Shown piece after piece: positions 1-10,592 of a stretch of 64,000 bases of DNA. The stretch's first letter is position 1, and each line of letters opens with the position of its first letter. The DNA comes from Plasmodium coatneyi (taxonomy: Eukaryota; Apicomplexa; Aconoidasida; Haemosporida; Plasmodiidae), in NCBI RefSeq assembly GCF_001680005.1, contig NC_033564.1, forward strand, positions 1,922,001-1,986,000. The letters run 5' to 3'. The position numbers and the translations under genes are program-made. The notes below the pieces were generated by a model that made no database searches, was not told the DNA's origin, and worked only from the letters and a program-made list of their open reading frames with translations.

Positions 1-51
1 ATGAGTACCACAGCATCTCAAGTTCCTTTTCACGAATTTTTACCTGCTTAA
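1..51 (+). CDS. possible 3' end of an upstream gene (partial)
   Basis: The window opens in a reading frame that encodes 16 residues (MSTTASQVPFHEFLPA) and then stops at TAA, positions 49-51. The residues are varied rather than low-complexity, unlike the AT-rich spacer that follows, so this may be the last codons of a gene that lies to the left. It is too short for any family call and could be chance. Confidence 0.25.
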   Translation: MSTTASQVPFHEFLPA

Positions 52-1106
52 AAATGCTTTACAACAAAAGGATTCGAAACTATATAGGCCACAAATTTTG
101 ACAAAAAAAAAAAAAAGAATTAAATGTTACAGAAGAGAAAGCATGTGTCATATGTGTTTTCTTTGAATAAATTGAATTGTTTGTATTAAAGCGCTTTTTT
201 TTTTTTTTTTTTTTTACACATTTGTTTTGCGAATGAAAATGCTCAACTAGCAATAGAGACTATTTTACACACACCGGAGAAACACACTTTCTCGCGGAAA
301 ATTGTAAGAGCGTGTAATGCTAAAGTGAGTGTGCCGTCGGGCAAATGTGTAAATAAGCACATGTGGAAATGTGCTTAAGTGCGAATGTATATCTACAAGT
401 GTGGATACCCTTCTATATCATAGCTTCATGCACGCGGGCAGTTAAGGTCATAGTGGAAAATAAAATTTTAAAGGGCTACGACCCTGCCAGTCCGCTCTGT
501 ACAAGTGCATTTGCACGCTCCCTTTTTTTTGTTTGTTTCACTTTTTTACGTCTTCACTTTCTAAGTTTTTCTCCATTCGCCCTTATCATATTCTCCCGTT
601 TTTTCCACGCTCGTGCGGCTTCAGCGATTTGTGCCGTACCACCGTTCGCAACTTTTCCCCACTGCATATTTTTTCTCAAGTGGCTAGTCTGAGCAACGGC
701 CACACTGTATTTTTCCAACCAACATGTGGGTACACCTTTGTGTTAACATTTCCCTTGATCGCTACTAATGTGCATTCCCTTAGTAGTTGTAAAGATCTTC
801 GTCTGCATACATGATGAGCTTCCGCTGAGTGGTGATGTTTCGTCCAATTACAGCTAGCTCCACCCTCCGTCTTGTGCGCACACCGAAGCGTGCATAAATA
901 TATACGTACATGAATATGTGCATACGAGTTTATTTCATCTACCACGCTTGAGCTGTTATAACATCGGTTAATGTTAATTTTGTTCTAAATGAAAGAAAAG
1001 ACCCTTCAAAATATAATTAAACTTTTATTTCCCTGTTCCTTCCTCTATATGGTCATTTTTTTTTTTTTTTTTTGTGTACTTTTGTTTTTCCTAAAGTGTT
1101 CATAAA
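52..1106. other. gene-free stretch upstream of SUB2
   Basis: AT-rich spacer with poly(A)/poly(T) tracts, including long T runs near 197 and 1055. Small ORFs on both strands (for example 363-692) are not supported by family resemblance. It presumably holds the SUB2 promoter and 5' UTR. No RNA gene was seen. Confidence 0.6.
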
Positions 1107-1382
1107 ATGCTGAGCTTACTTTATGTGCTGCCGCTCATCTTGATGGATATTTTTTTTCAGAATGACTGGCATAGGAAAAAGATTTTAAGCGAGTTGGGGA
1201 ATTATAACGTCAAATTGGTAAGAAGAAGAAGTCGCGTTTTATCGGACAACACAACAGGTCGAATAAACTTTTTGGATGGAATTAAAGAAGGGTACAAACC
1301 GCTGTTTGACGTGTACGAATTGTCAGCCAAGTTTGAAAAATTAAGAAATGCCAAAGGGAAAGAAGAAGAAAAAAGAGGACGA

Positions 1383-1415
<33 letters not shown>

Positions 1416-4400
1416 CCATATAGAGGAGGGGAAGGACAAAAAGACGCCCCACGTAGTAAATCTAATCCAGTTGTTCGCTACACAACCCGATGGAAGTGAA
1501 CAAATTCAAGGAGGAAACTCCAATGAAATGCCAATTAGTGAAGCAAGCAATGGAATATCAACAAGCATAAACAAACATGCCGATGCTTCAGAACACATGT
1601 TAAATGATGGAAAGTCAGATGAAAAAGGAAGTGCACAAATGGGTATGCAGAAAGAAGCAGATATATTTAGCAACTTAGTTAACGAAGGAAATATAGAAGA
1701 CTTTGGTAGGTTAGGGGAAGACGAACAGGGGGAGACAGAACAAAATCTACTGAAGGGAAATTCTCCCGAGGGGGATAATGAGGAAGAAGCGAGTGCCGCG
1801 GGTCAGGGGGAAAATTCCTATGAGGAGAAGAAGGAGGAGGAAGGTAAGCAGGGCGAATTGGATGACGATGAAGTGGACGACGAGGTGGATGAGAAAACGG
1901 AGCAGATGAGTGAATACGAACTACAAGAAGGAGAAAACGACGCACAACAAGACATTATAGTACAAGAATTTAACCACTACAAAATCGTCACAAACTCGAA
2001 TGATATCCTTAACGACATTAGTGTTGACGCGTCAGACATTTCGAAGCTGAGCATTGAAAGCATAAACATACCTTACAGCGAACAGAACAAAACTTCCTTC
2101 ACGCATCAGAGGCATATAGTCCTAAAGAACAAGGGAAATAAAAAATATAGAGTTGTTCTTATGACGAAGAATCCAAAGTTTATCGAATTGGAGGATGAAA
2201 CGAATGAAAAAGATGCGAATAGTACATTCATTGAGAAGGAGAGGATGGAAAAGGAAAAGACATCCAACAATCAGGGTGAAGAAGATAAGGACCGAACGAA
2301 TTTGTACGGAGGAATGGGAACACTCGATTTTAGTAAGGCTTATCGAGGCAACAGGAAGGGAAAGGGTGAACAGATGGCAAAACCCAATATGGAGATGCAC
2401 ACCAATGAGGGGGGTGGCATACGGGGAACGATAAACAGACTGTTCAGCTTTTTATCCTTCAAGGGGAATCCAAATGAATCTGCCAATGGGACAGATGAAT
2501 CGAAGGACACTGACGGAAAGGATGGGGAAAAAGATGAAAATGCTAACGGAGAAGAGGACCACCGTGACAATAATCGTGATAGTAATCGTGAGAGTGCCCC
2601 CCACGATGACCGTACGCACGACTTGGGCGAAATTTTAAGTGTCGATAAGCTGGTGGACCAGTACCTCCTAAATCTGAAAAACGACACCCCCGACAAGCAG
2701 GAGCTAATATTCGTCCTGAGAGGAGACTTGGATTTGCAATCAGCATACATGAAAATGGTTATCCAAAGAAGCAACACCAAATTTGAGCAGGAGATAAAGA
2801 AAAACTTTCAACAAGTCGATAGAATAGTTTATGACGTCTCATCGCCGATCAACTTTCTGTGTTTTTTTGTTCCAACGGTTTTTGACATGAGCAACTTTCA
2901 CTTGTTGAAGGAGGCCCTGATGGTGTTGCGTAGGGAGCTGGAGAGGTACATGGAAAACTGGAGCTTCTCCAACACGTATGTAACGTTGGACGCACCGCAA
3001 GTGGGAGGCGGGGTTGGCGTATCTTCGGCGGAGGGGGGAAATGATGGTCAGAACAATGCACACAAAGACAGTCATGCCAACAACCACACAAGCAACAACA
3101 CAGGCAACCACCACCAGAACAACACAGGGAACAACGCGGATAAGCACGCGGATGGCCACCCATCCAAGAAGGGGGGGAAATTCATCAAGAAGAAAAAAAA
3201 CCTCTACAATGGTAGGTACTCCTTTCTACGCAAACTGTGGAGCTTAGACTCAATCATTGGATTCGCTACAAGAAAGAACAAATCAAGCATGGATATAGAA
3301 AATGAAATTCTAAACTTCCTACCGAAGGAATTGAGAGAGTATTCTACGTGGAATCTTTCCGTGATCCGAGTATTTAATGCGTGGTTTCTAGCAGGGTATG
3401 GGAACAAAAATGTGAAGGTGTGTATAATAGACTCTGGGATCGATAAGAATCACATCGACCTAATGAAAAATGTTTACATTCCGGAATATTCGGATGAGTA
3501 CAAAATGACAGAAGATTTTTACGACTTTATGGTGAAGAACCCAACAGACTCATCTGGACATGGGACACATGTCACAGGAATTGTCGGTGGAGTCGCCAAT
3601 GGTTTAGGCATGGTCGGTGTGGCCCCCAATGTTACTTTAATATCGTTAAGGTTTATAGACGGAGTGAAATATGGAGGAAGTTTCCACGCCATTAAAGCCA
3701 TTAACGTTTGCATTTTAAATAAAGCCCCTATTATAAATGCCAGTTGGGGATCTAGTAAATACGACGCCAATATTTACCTTGCTGTGCAAAGGTTGAAATA
3801 CACCTTCAACGGGAAGGGTACCGTATTGGTTACTGCCGCCGGGAATGAGAACAAGAACAATGATGAGCATCCCTTGTACCCCTCCAGTTTTAAGTTGCCC
3901 CACGTGTACAGGTAGGCCAACAGGGTGGGCCAAATGTTGAGCTGGTATTCGCACGATATCGTATGACTTCCCATTTATTCGCAAGTATTTATGTTATTTC
4001 ACACGTCGTACCGTTTATTTTCCGCGTGACAACCCGATGGACATTCTTCCACGCCTTTTTCCCCCCCTGCAGCGTCGCCTCCATGAGCAAGAACTTTGCA
4101 ATTTCTCCCTTCTCAAACTACGGAGTGAACAGCGTGCACATTATGGCACCCGGTCACCACATATACTCCACCACGCCAAACAATTCGTACAAAATAAACA
4201 CGGGCACGTCCATGGCGGCCCCTCATGTGTGTGGAGTGAATGCCTTAATATACTCAGTGTGTTACAACCAAGGGTTCATCCCTTCCGCAGAAGAAGTCTT
4301 AGATATATTGACACGGACGTCTATTAAGGTTATCTCACGAAGGAGGAGAACAATCACTGACAGTCTTGTAAATGCAGAAGCAGCTGTGCTTACAACATTG

Positions 4401-5045
4401 TTAGGAGGGTTGTGGATGCAGATGGATTGCCATTTTGTGAAGTTCAATTTAGAAGGAGGAAAAAAAAAACACATCCCTGTTGTGTTTTCAGCATATAAAA
4501 AAGGAATATACGAAACAGACATAGTTATAGCAGTCATATCTACGGAAGAAAATTCCAATGTGTATGGGGAAATTTTAATACCCATCCGAATAGTGACTGA
4601 TCCGAAGGTGGAAAACTTTAAGGAGAGCCCACGAACTGGAAAAAAAATGATTCTCGATGAGAATGAAGCAAGTCATGATGAAGTGCTCTCCTACATTTGT
4701 GAAAATGCACTATATAATTTGTACGAGATGGACAGTAATTTCCTTGTCATCTCTTTAGTGCTATTCTTTGTGGCGTTCATTCTGATCGTCGTGGGAACGG
4801 TGGTGCTTATCAAGAGAAAGCGCCACAGCAAATACTGCGATGATGAAGACCATTACCACAATATCTTGAGGTGTAGTGTCCTCGAGCAACACCATATTTT
4901 AAACAATATCAAAAACAAGGAACACGATGCAGCCAAACGTTCGCATGTAGAAAGAATAAGAAACAGCGTCCGATTCAGTCTTGTGATGGGGAAACAAAAT
5001 GCTTGTATGTTCAAGGAGAGGGCATCCCAAAGGATAAATTTCTAA
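1107..5045 (+). CDS. SUB2: subtilisin-like protease 2 (SUB2), two exons, reading frame broken at an A30 tract
   Basis: SUB2 is the micronemal 'sheddase' of merozoites. It is a type I membrane serine protease that cleaves surface proteins such as MSP1 and AMA1 during invasion. What I see: a hydrophobic signal peptide at the start (MLSLLYVLPLILMDIFF); a long acidic, Lys/Glu-rich prodomain; a complete subtilase triad of Asp (codon 3430-3432, IIDSGID), His (3559-3561, SGHGTHV) and Ser (4209-4211, GTSMAAPHV); and the oxyanion Asn (3736-3738, NASWG). A single membrane helix (about nt 4740-4815) and a basic cytosolic tail follow. The intron is 3912-4072: donor CAG|GTAGG, acceptor CTGCAG|CG, restoring HVYSVASMSK. 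The first roughly 95 codons lie in a different frame from the rest, and the switch falls in the 30-A run at 1384-1413, most simply an indel. The start was chosen because only this ATG gives a signal peptide. An N-terminal intron is the alternative. Confidence 0.96.
1384..1413. repeat. 30-base poly(A) tract inside SUB2 coding sequence
   Basis: An uninterrupted run of 30 A encodes a lysine run in the SUB2 prodomain. The signal-peptide frame enters it and a frame offset by one leaves it, so its true length decides whether the gene is intact. Such tracts are prone to slippage in replication and in sequencing. Confidence 0.9.
3912..4072 (+). other. SUB2 intron
   Basis: The 161-base GT-AG intron begins GTAGGCC and ends after a pyrimidine tract (CCCCCCCTGCAG). 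Splicing joins the subtilase core between the strand ending LPHVY and the segment SVASMSKNFA. Without it the frame stops at 3913-3915, before the catalytic serine. Confidence 0.93.
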
Positions 5046-5736
5046 AACTACGGCGATTCGGTAAAAAGGCTCCTTCTGGAATTTGTGTACAACAAATTTA
5101 CCAGTCACAAGGTGGAGCAAAAGTGAGCCTGTGGGATGCACAAAGGGAAGGTCCAAACGATTGAGGAGACATGCGAACACCACATAAGGGGCAGCGCGTC
5201 TCCGCACCGGTCCTGCTGACAAAGGTGAACAAGTTAGGGTGAAGAAACTTTGGAGTTCATATTTTTTGGCGCAAATTTGTTCACACAAATGTTTTTCCCC
5301 TTTGATGCATGTTCCCAAGGGAACTGCAAAAACGTGGAGAAGAGACCATTACACGCACCTTTTTGGCAGAAAAGAACCCACAACAACCATTTGTTGTAAT
5401 TTTTTTTTCTTTTCTTTGGACAATGTGCCCCCACACACATACTAATTTGTTAAGCGGCACATACAATTCATTTTTTTCACTCCACAATGCAAGCGTCCAC
5501 AAGCTTACCGTTTTTTTTTTTTTTTTTAATATTCCGACTTTCTTTATGATTTTTTAGGATCCTTAATTTGTTATACATATACATACATGTGCTCATATAT
5601 TTCTTCCCCCACCGTTTATTCTCTTTTTTCAAAAATTTTGTGCGCCTTTTTCACGTTACAATTACCACTGATTCAGCTCACTCGTGGGTGAATTGTGCAT
5701 TTACGACGTACAGCCCGTAATAGCTTTTAATAAAGT

Positions 5737-5759
5737 GGGTACCGGGTACCGTACGTACC
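5737..5759. promoter_or_regulatory. cluster of GTAC words (candidate AP2-G-type site)
   Basis: Four GTAC tetramers lie within 20 bases (starting at 5739, 5746, 5751 and 5755), two of them as GGGTACC repeated in tandem. GTAC is the core reported for the Plasmodium sexual-commitment factor AP2-G. There is no adjacent supported gene start, so function is speculative. Confidence 0.2.
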
Positions 5760-6528
5760 TTTTCCCCCTTTTACATAAGTGAACAGAAGGGGGAATGAAT
5801 TAGCGCGCCGCATACGTACCACGCTGCACAGGTATGTATACATATACTACTACATCATCATAACCATTCACACGCGGTGCTTGTGCGTGCAGAACCAACT
5901 CTATTCAACCGCCCTAACCCTATAGTAAGGGCTGCGGAAACATTTAGCAGCCAAGTCAGTTCTAGTAACTAACCCTGCGAATAACAACGGGCGGCAGCGC
6001 TGTCATATGGCACTAAGCAGCATTTGCCGAATAAACACAACAAATACATATATGTATATATTACTACCAAACATGGCAGAAAATTATCCTCTCTTAAAGG
6101 AATAGTCATAATATGTATGCGATGTACACCCTTAAGCAGTGCGCTTTATAATATAATTTTGGTAGGATGGTAAAATTGGCCAAATTACAATCTATGAGGG
6201 TCAAAATAACGAAACGTTTATTACGCGCTAAATTATCACGCGACGTGGCCTCTTTTAAAGGAAGAATGATGTGGTATAATATAGCCAAATAAATGTATTC
6301 CATCAGAAAAGCTCCTCAAATTAAAGTTCCCACCGTTAACGGGGAAAATAACGCAATAAAACTTTATTATTAACAGTCAAATGATATAGGAACCCGTTTT
6401 CATTTATAAGCAACGCAAACTTTGCTGCGCAATGCCGAAAAATGCAGCAATATAAAAAAAAACTCCTCCTTTAATTTGTTCACATATTTAAGGGAAAAAA
6501 AAAAAAAAAAAAAAAATTAGGAAATTAG

Positions 6529-6546
6529 TAGCTAGCCAGCTAGCTA
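6529..6546. promoter_or_regulatory. near-perfect palindrome of TAGCTA units
   Basis: TAGCTAGCCAGCTAGCTA reads almost the same on both strands and holds two copies of TAGCTA, the core motif reported for the Plasmodium AP2-O factor. It lies about 55 bases past the 3' end of the minus-strand U2 RNA gene, so it could also be a 3'-flanking element of that gene. Confidence 0.3.
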
Positions 6547-6599
6547 AAATTGCAATTAATTTGATCGCGTGAAAAAGGTTGATTGGTTATACTTGTAAA

Positions 6600-6797
6600 G
6601 GGTGCACTGTACAAACCTATTTGTGCTAGGGTAGGACAACGCGCGAAAGGTTACATGAAGCAAGCTTCAAATTATCCTTTCCCCCATCAAAAATTACTGT
6701 GAAAATTGATAAGGTCTCGATTGAGACCATATCAGCTATCACGCTGATAAGAACAGGTACTACAAATTGATCTTAGCCAAGAGGCCGAGAAGGTTAA
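6600..6797 (-). ncRNA. U2: U2 spliceosomal snRNA
   Basis: U2 snRNA pairs with the intron branch point during splicing. On the minus strand the 5' end reads CCTTCTCGGCCTCTTGGCTA, matching the near-universal U2 5' stem and U6-pairing region. It is followed by the branch-point-recognition GTAGTA (complement of 6758-6763), the stem-loop IIa segment with CTGTTCTTATCAG, an Sm-type site (AATTTTTG, about 6688-6695), and a 3' half that keeps the family's GCTTGC loop and ends in CAGTGCACC. The length of about 198 nt is in the usual range. The ends are set by eye to within a few bases. It lies alone between SUB2 and uS9m. Confidence 0.96.
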
Positions 6798-7745
6798 ACT
6801 TCAACATGCTTGAAAATTCACTGGGTATTTCTTTCCCTACCAAAAGTGTACCTATTCGTCGCATAATACGTTTCGACCCACGTGGGTTCATTTAGGGCGT
6901 TCGGAAAAAATGTAGCGCACCATGGGAGTGCGCATACGATAATGCAAGCTGCGTGGCTTTTATAGGTAAAACTTCTTGCGCACGTATGCACTACGGTTCC
7001 TAAACGTGTAATCGTTTTCCCATTTTTAAGCAAACATATGGCTAGTTCATATCTATATGTTCGAGGGACACACCTCTTCACTCTGTAAATATGTTATCAG
7101 TAAAATCGCGCGGCAACAGCTTGGCAAATCGCCAATTTGGGAAAATGCCTCCCGGTTTAAGTTGCGTATATTTGTAGTCCCATTTGGTATGCACGTTTAA
7201 GGAGTTTTTTTTTTTTTTTTTTTCCCGATAGTTCATTTTTTCCACAGTATTATAAAAAAGGCAATTAACCCTAGTAACTGCAGAATGCGTCATGCAAAAA
7301 CTGGGGGAATGGGAAAATTAGAAAATATAAATTATGAATTGTAAGGAACATTTTAAAATGGGCAAAAAAGGGGACGCTCAGCGAAGTATCCCTGTAAGGT
7401 GTTAGTGTAACGCAGCTACAACAACGCAACACCGCAACTTTGCAGTGTGTTTGCGAAATCGTGATACACTAAGCATTCCACGACAGTGGAATGGTATAAC
7501 ACCTTTGGTAATGCAACACAGTAGTGTAACCCCTTTTTTGCACCCGTAAGAAGTATCACTTTCCCCTTTGTCGAGAGAGGCGCTGCGGAATTTACCCTCC
7601 AAAAAGAAAAAAAAAACGGCACGATCAAAATGGAAGCACACCCCTAAGAAGTGAGCGCAACAGATAGGTAGTGTGTACCCCAAGGTCATAACGAATATTC
7701 CGCAAGTGCATGTTATTACGGTATGAAAAGTCATGCAAGTAAGGA
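6798..7745. other. gene-free stretch between U2 RNA and uS9m
   Basis: This is a divergent intergenic region. It should contain the U2 promoter on its left side and the uS9m 5' UTR on its right. There is a T-run at about 7204-7223. No supported ORF; I could not recognise a specific snRNA promoter element. Confidence 0.5.
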
Positions 7746-8663
7746 ATGATGGCTGTAGGGAAGATGCTCCGAAGAATAATCATAAAAAATGGAAACGTGA
7801 CCAACGCGGTGTGGGTTCCTAACCGATTTATAAACATGACCCCAACGCGGAATGAAGAAAACGTAACACAAAAAAGGAACAAACGGGATTACATATTGTC
7901 ACTCGATGAAGCATTATATTTGTCCAAAGAAATGGGGATCAAGACAACGACGGAGGTACAAAAAATTATAATGAGGTCCCCCCCTTTTTCGCCAGACATG
8001 AGTCCATTTCTCATTGATAATTTTTTGTGTAGTGCTAATAGGGACAGCCACTCGGATGAAATAGCTCAAATTGATCGAAAGTTGAAAGCGCTAGAGGAAG
8101 GGGAAAACAACCCTGAGGAGAGTGAAAAAGAAGAAGAAAAAGAAGATGCTCTGCAAAACAACAAAATGAGTGATGTTGCGCAAAATCGTGAGGAAGATAT
8201 TATTAACAAAATTCTTATTGATAAATTTAATAGAAAAAGGGGAAAGACTTTTACCCATAATGATATGGAATGGTTGGAAGAGTCAGAAGGAATTGGGACG
8301 AACAAAAGATCGTCTGCTTATGTTTATATAAGAAGAGGCAGTGGTATTGTTAAGGTAAATGAGGAGGAAGATCTATACATTAGGTGGCCTTATTTTTATA
8401 ATCGAATGGATGTTCTGGAACCCTTTTATGTGACTAATACTTCCTGCGTTTTTGATGTGTTTATAAAATTGAAAGGCGGTGGAATCAGTGGGCAGTCCAA
8501 AGCAGCTAGGTTGGCCATAGGAAGAGCTCTACTCAACGCATGTCCTCTCATTTATGATGACCTTAAACAGCACCATATTCTGTATGAAGATATGAGGCAG
8601 AAATTTCCAAAAATGCCAGGAAGGAAAAAATCAAGGGCTATGAAGCAGTGGTCCAAGAGGTGA
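7746..8663 (+). CDS. mitochondrial small-subunit ribosomal protein uS9
   Basis: This is a component of the small ribosomal subunit head; the C-terminal tail of uS9 reaches the decoding centre. The last roughly 125 residues follow the S9 pattern: SSAYVYIRRGSGIVKVN, then GGGISGQSKAARLAIGRALL, a short helix, and the hallmark basic end RKKSRAMKQWSKR (compare bacterial ...QFSKR). The 305 residues exceed the roughly 130 of bacterial S9 because of a basic N-terminal leader and a Glu/Lys-rich insert (about residues 115-150). The leader (MLRRIIIKNG, few acids, no hydrophobic signal) resembles a mitochondrial presequence rather than an apicoplast leader; that is inference. The gene is a single exon. 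ATG 7746 is followed by a second ATG and is the first in frame. Confidence 0.9.
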   Translation: MMAVGKMLRRIIIKNGNVTNAVWVPNRFINMTPTRNEENVTQKRNKRDYILSLDEALYLSKEMGIKTTTEVQKIIMRSPPFSPDMSPFLIDNFLCSANRDSHSDEIAQIDRKLKALEEGENNPEESEKEEEKEDALQNNKMSDVAQNREEDIINKILIDKFNRKRGKTFTHNDMEWLEESEGIGTNKRSSAYVYIRRGSGIVKVNEEEDLYIRWPYFYNRMDVLEPFYVTNTSCVFDVFIKLKGGGISGQSKAARLAIGRALLNACPLIYDDLKQHHILYEDMRQKFPKMPGRKKSRAMKQWSKR

Positions 8664-9284
8664 CTCTCCCCAAGCGGCGTCACCCAACATACGTTGCTAT
8701 GTTGTGTCATCTGCTTCCCTTTTTCACGCTACTAATAAATTCCGAACTTTGTTATGTAATCGGTGCATCGGTCAAGGAATGGAACGGCCACCATTTGTCC
8801 TCTGCAAAGACGAATTAGCCGTTATGAAGACACTTCCTTTGGATATACATGACCACCCGTTTTACGCGTCGGTCAGGGGAATGCGCCCTCCGAAATGTAA
8901 ACTGTGAAATATTCCTTATAAATCTTCTCCGATTATACAAAAGGTTAAGTAAATCCGTGCCTCCTTGTAGGCATACCCGCAGGTACAAGTGATGTGTCGC
9001 ATTTTCTATCACTCCATATGGAGCAAGTGCCATTCTGTGAGTGCACCGGCCTGGATGCCTTTTATACCCCCTGCGGAATTATCCCTTTGGACGAGCGTAA
9101 ATGACTAATTAGTTTGTTTTTTTTAAAAAATTGGCCCCAAATGGGGGACCCCCAGGAGCGAGTGGGACGAGAAGCACATAGAGGGGTGATCCCCAAAAAG
9201 GGTGATTGTCCAAACGTGTGCATACCATTTGGGGGGGGGGGAAAAAAATGGCATATATAATTACCCATACCTGTACATTCTTTA
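8664..9284. other. convergent 3' region
   Basis: This lies between the ends of uS9m (+) and the 435-residue gene (-), so it holds two 3' UTRs and terminators. Open frames here (for example 8704-8907) have no recognisable family. There is a G-run at about 9232-9241. Confidence 0.5.
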
Positions 9285-10592
9285 CTACACGACGTACCTC
9301 CCGTTGCACACCGTTTTCGTTTTATTTTCCTTCTTTGGTATCTTAAAGTTAATAGTAAAATTGGCCGCTTTTTTTCCTTCCTCCCCATTGTTCAGTAAAT
9401 TTTTCAATTTGGCACTGGAACTTTCTAGCTGCTCCTTGGTCACTGAATAAATGTCCTTCTTGTAGCCTTTTTTTATTTTCTCCGATTTGATATTATTCAT
9501 AACTTCATTTTCATTTGTTTTCCAGTACTTCCCCAGTTCTGCATCGATGGCGATGTAAATGTAGGGGCATTTGAAAAGGTCGTCAATAAAATTTGCATAC
9601 GTGTGTAGGCTACTCAGAGGGACTAAACAATTTTTTGGGTGTTTTGTTTTCCGAACGTTGGCAGGTAAAATAATATCAGGAATTTGCCCAAACAATAATT
9701 CTTTTTTCTTAAATTCGGGCAAATCTTTTTCAAAGATATTTTTATTTTTTTTGTAAAATTTGTAAGTACTTAAATAACTTTCCAAATTATTTTCTTCTTT
9801 TAATTTTACTATAAAGTTTTGATCTTTAAAACTTAATTTTGCATATTCCTTTTGGAATTTTTTTTTTTCTTCTTCCTCTTTTTTCTCTTCTTCTTCCACA
9901 TTTTTTTCTTTTTTTTTATTTATCTGCTCATTCAGTTGCATCCGTTTGATGAAGAATTCATCATCCAAGTTGTAGTACTTTCTGTATATATCTTCATGCT
10001 CGTTCATGTCTAATTTTTTCCCGTAAAGGTAGTACTTACCTCCTTCGTCTTTTTTTTTCACTTGGTAGGGCTTTTTAAAAAATCGCTCGTAATCCTTCGC
10101 TGCTTGCTGTTCCACGTAATCTTCATAGAACATGACTTCTCCGTCGTATATTTTTTTCCGCAGAGTTTTTTTTTCCGTCGCTTGTTTTTGTCCCTGTTGT
10201 TCATTTTGAGGAATCCAAATTTTAAAATCCCCTTCGTAGCAGTTTTGGTTATTTTCCGTTCCGTCTGTCACTGCTTCGCCAAGTTTCCCCCCAGCAAAGT
10301 GCGCATTTATTTGGTCATATATGTACTCCGTTTTTATTTCATCAAAATTGGCATTTTTCAAATTGGGGGGATATCTGTATGGAGACACAGGCAGCTTGTT
10401 AACCCACTTGGCTGCATTTTTTTCTTTGTATTTTCTGTACAGTTCAGTGTAGTCTAGAATGTTGTGGAGCGCCAGACTTTGTCCATCTGCTGTGCCCTCC
10501 CCCTCCGCAGCGCCCCAACGGTCTTCTTCTTCCTTTACCCATCTGCAATGCGCAGGTCTGTCTAAAATTTCGCAGTTGAACAGTTTTTCCAT
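9285..10592 (-). CDS. conserved Plasmodium protein, unknown function; N-terminus probably incomplete
   Basis: 435 residues are read from the first in-frame ATG. I do not recognise the family. It has a Lys/Glu-rich central helix (about residues 190-260, EEEEKKEEEEKKK) flanked by aromatic, charged sequence, and no signal peptide or clear membrane helix in this part. The frame stays open for about 110 bases upstream of the ATG and reads like protein (LEIASIFDKYTTGDVLHIDA). Just before, an offset frame starts with ATG at 10730-10732 (MCKAVNVLADIFDLAGVSVV) and stops at 10652-10654. One missing base near 10655-10660 would fuse them into a protein about 47 residues longer. Alternatively an upstream exon was missed. 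The 3' end faces uS9m. Confidence 0.85.
   Translation of the reverse strand: MEKLFNCEILDRPAHCRWVKEEEDRWGAAEGEGTADGQSLALHNILDYTELYRKYKEKNAAKWVNKLPVSPYRYPPNLKNANFDEIKTEYIYDQINAHFAGGKLGEAVTDGTENNQNCYEGDFKIWIPQNEQQGQKQATEKKTLRKKIYDGEVMFYEDYVEQQAAKDYERFFKKPYQVKKKDEGGKYYLYGKKLDMNEHEDIYRKYYNLDDEFFIKRMQLNEQINKKKEKNVEEEEKKEEEEKKKFQKEYAKLSFKDQNFIVKLKEENNLESYLSTYKFYKKNKNIFEKDLPEFKKKELLFGQIPDIILPANVRKTKHPKNCLVPLSSLHTYANFIDDLFKCPYIYIAIDAELGKYWKTNENEVMNNIKSEKIKKGYKKDIYSVTKEQLESSSAKLKNLLNNGEEGKKAANFTINFKIPKKENKTKTVCNGRYVV

Larger units (their letters stand above)
5046..6599. other. gene-free stretch between SUB2 and U2 RNA
   Basis: No protein gene is supported. The first 600 bases are T-rich 3' flank. From about 5700 to 6300 the sequence is less AT-biased and contains a GTAC-rich cluster (5737-5759) and short inverted repeats (for example GCCCT..AGGGC near 5922-5943). 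A structured RNA there is possible but cannot be called by eye. A poly(A) run sits at about 6495-6516. Confidence 0.5.

Noticed and set aside
1348..1350. ATG in the frame of the SUB2 body as a start codon
   Set aside because: It would remove the signal peptide that a secreted type I membrane protease needs; the upstream ATG at 1107 gives one.
5922..5943. Telomere-like word CCCTAACCCTA in a small hairpin
   Set aside because: Only one and a half units; not a telomeric repeat array and far from a chromosome end.
8704..8907. 67-residue ORF downstream of uS9m
   Set aside because: It starts at a non-ATG codon, lies in the convergent 3' region and resembles no family.
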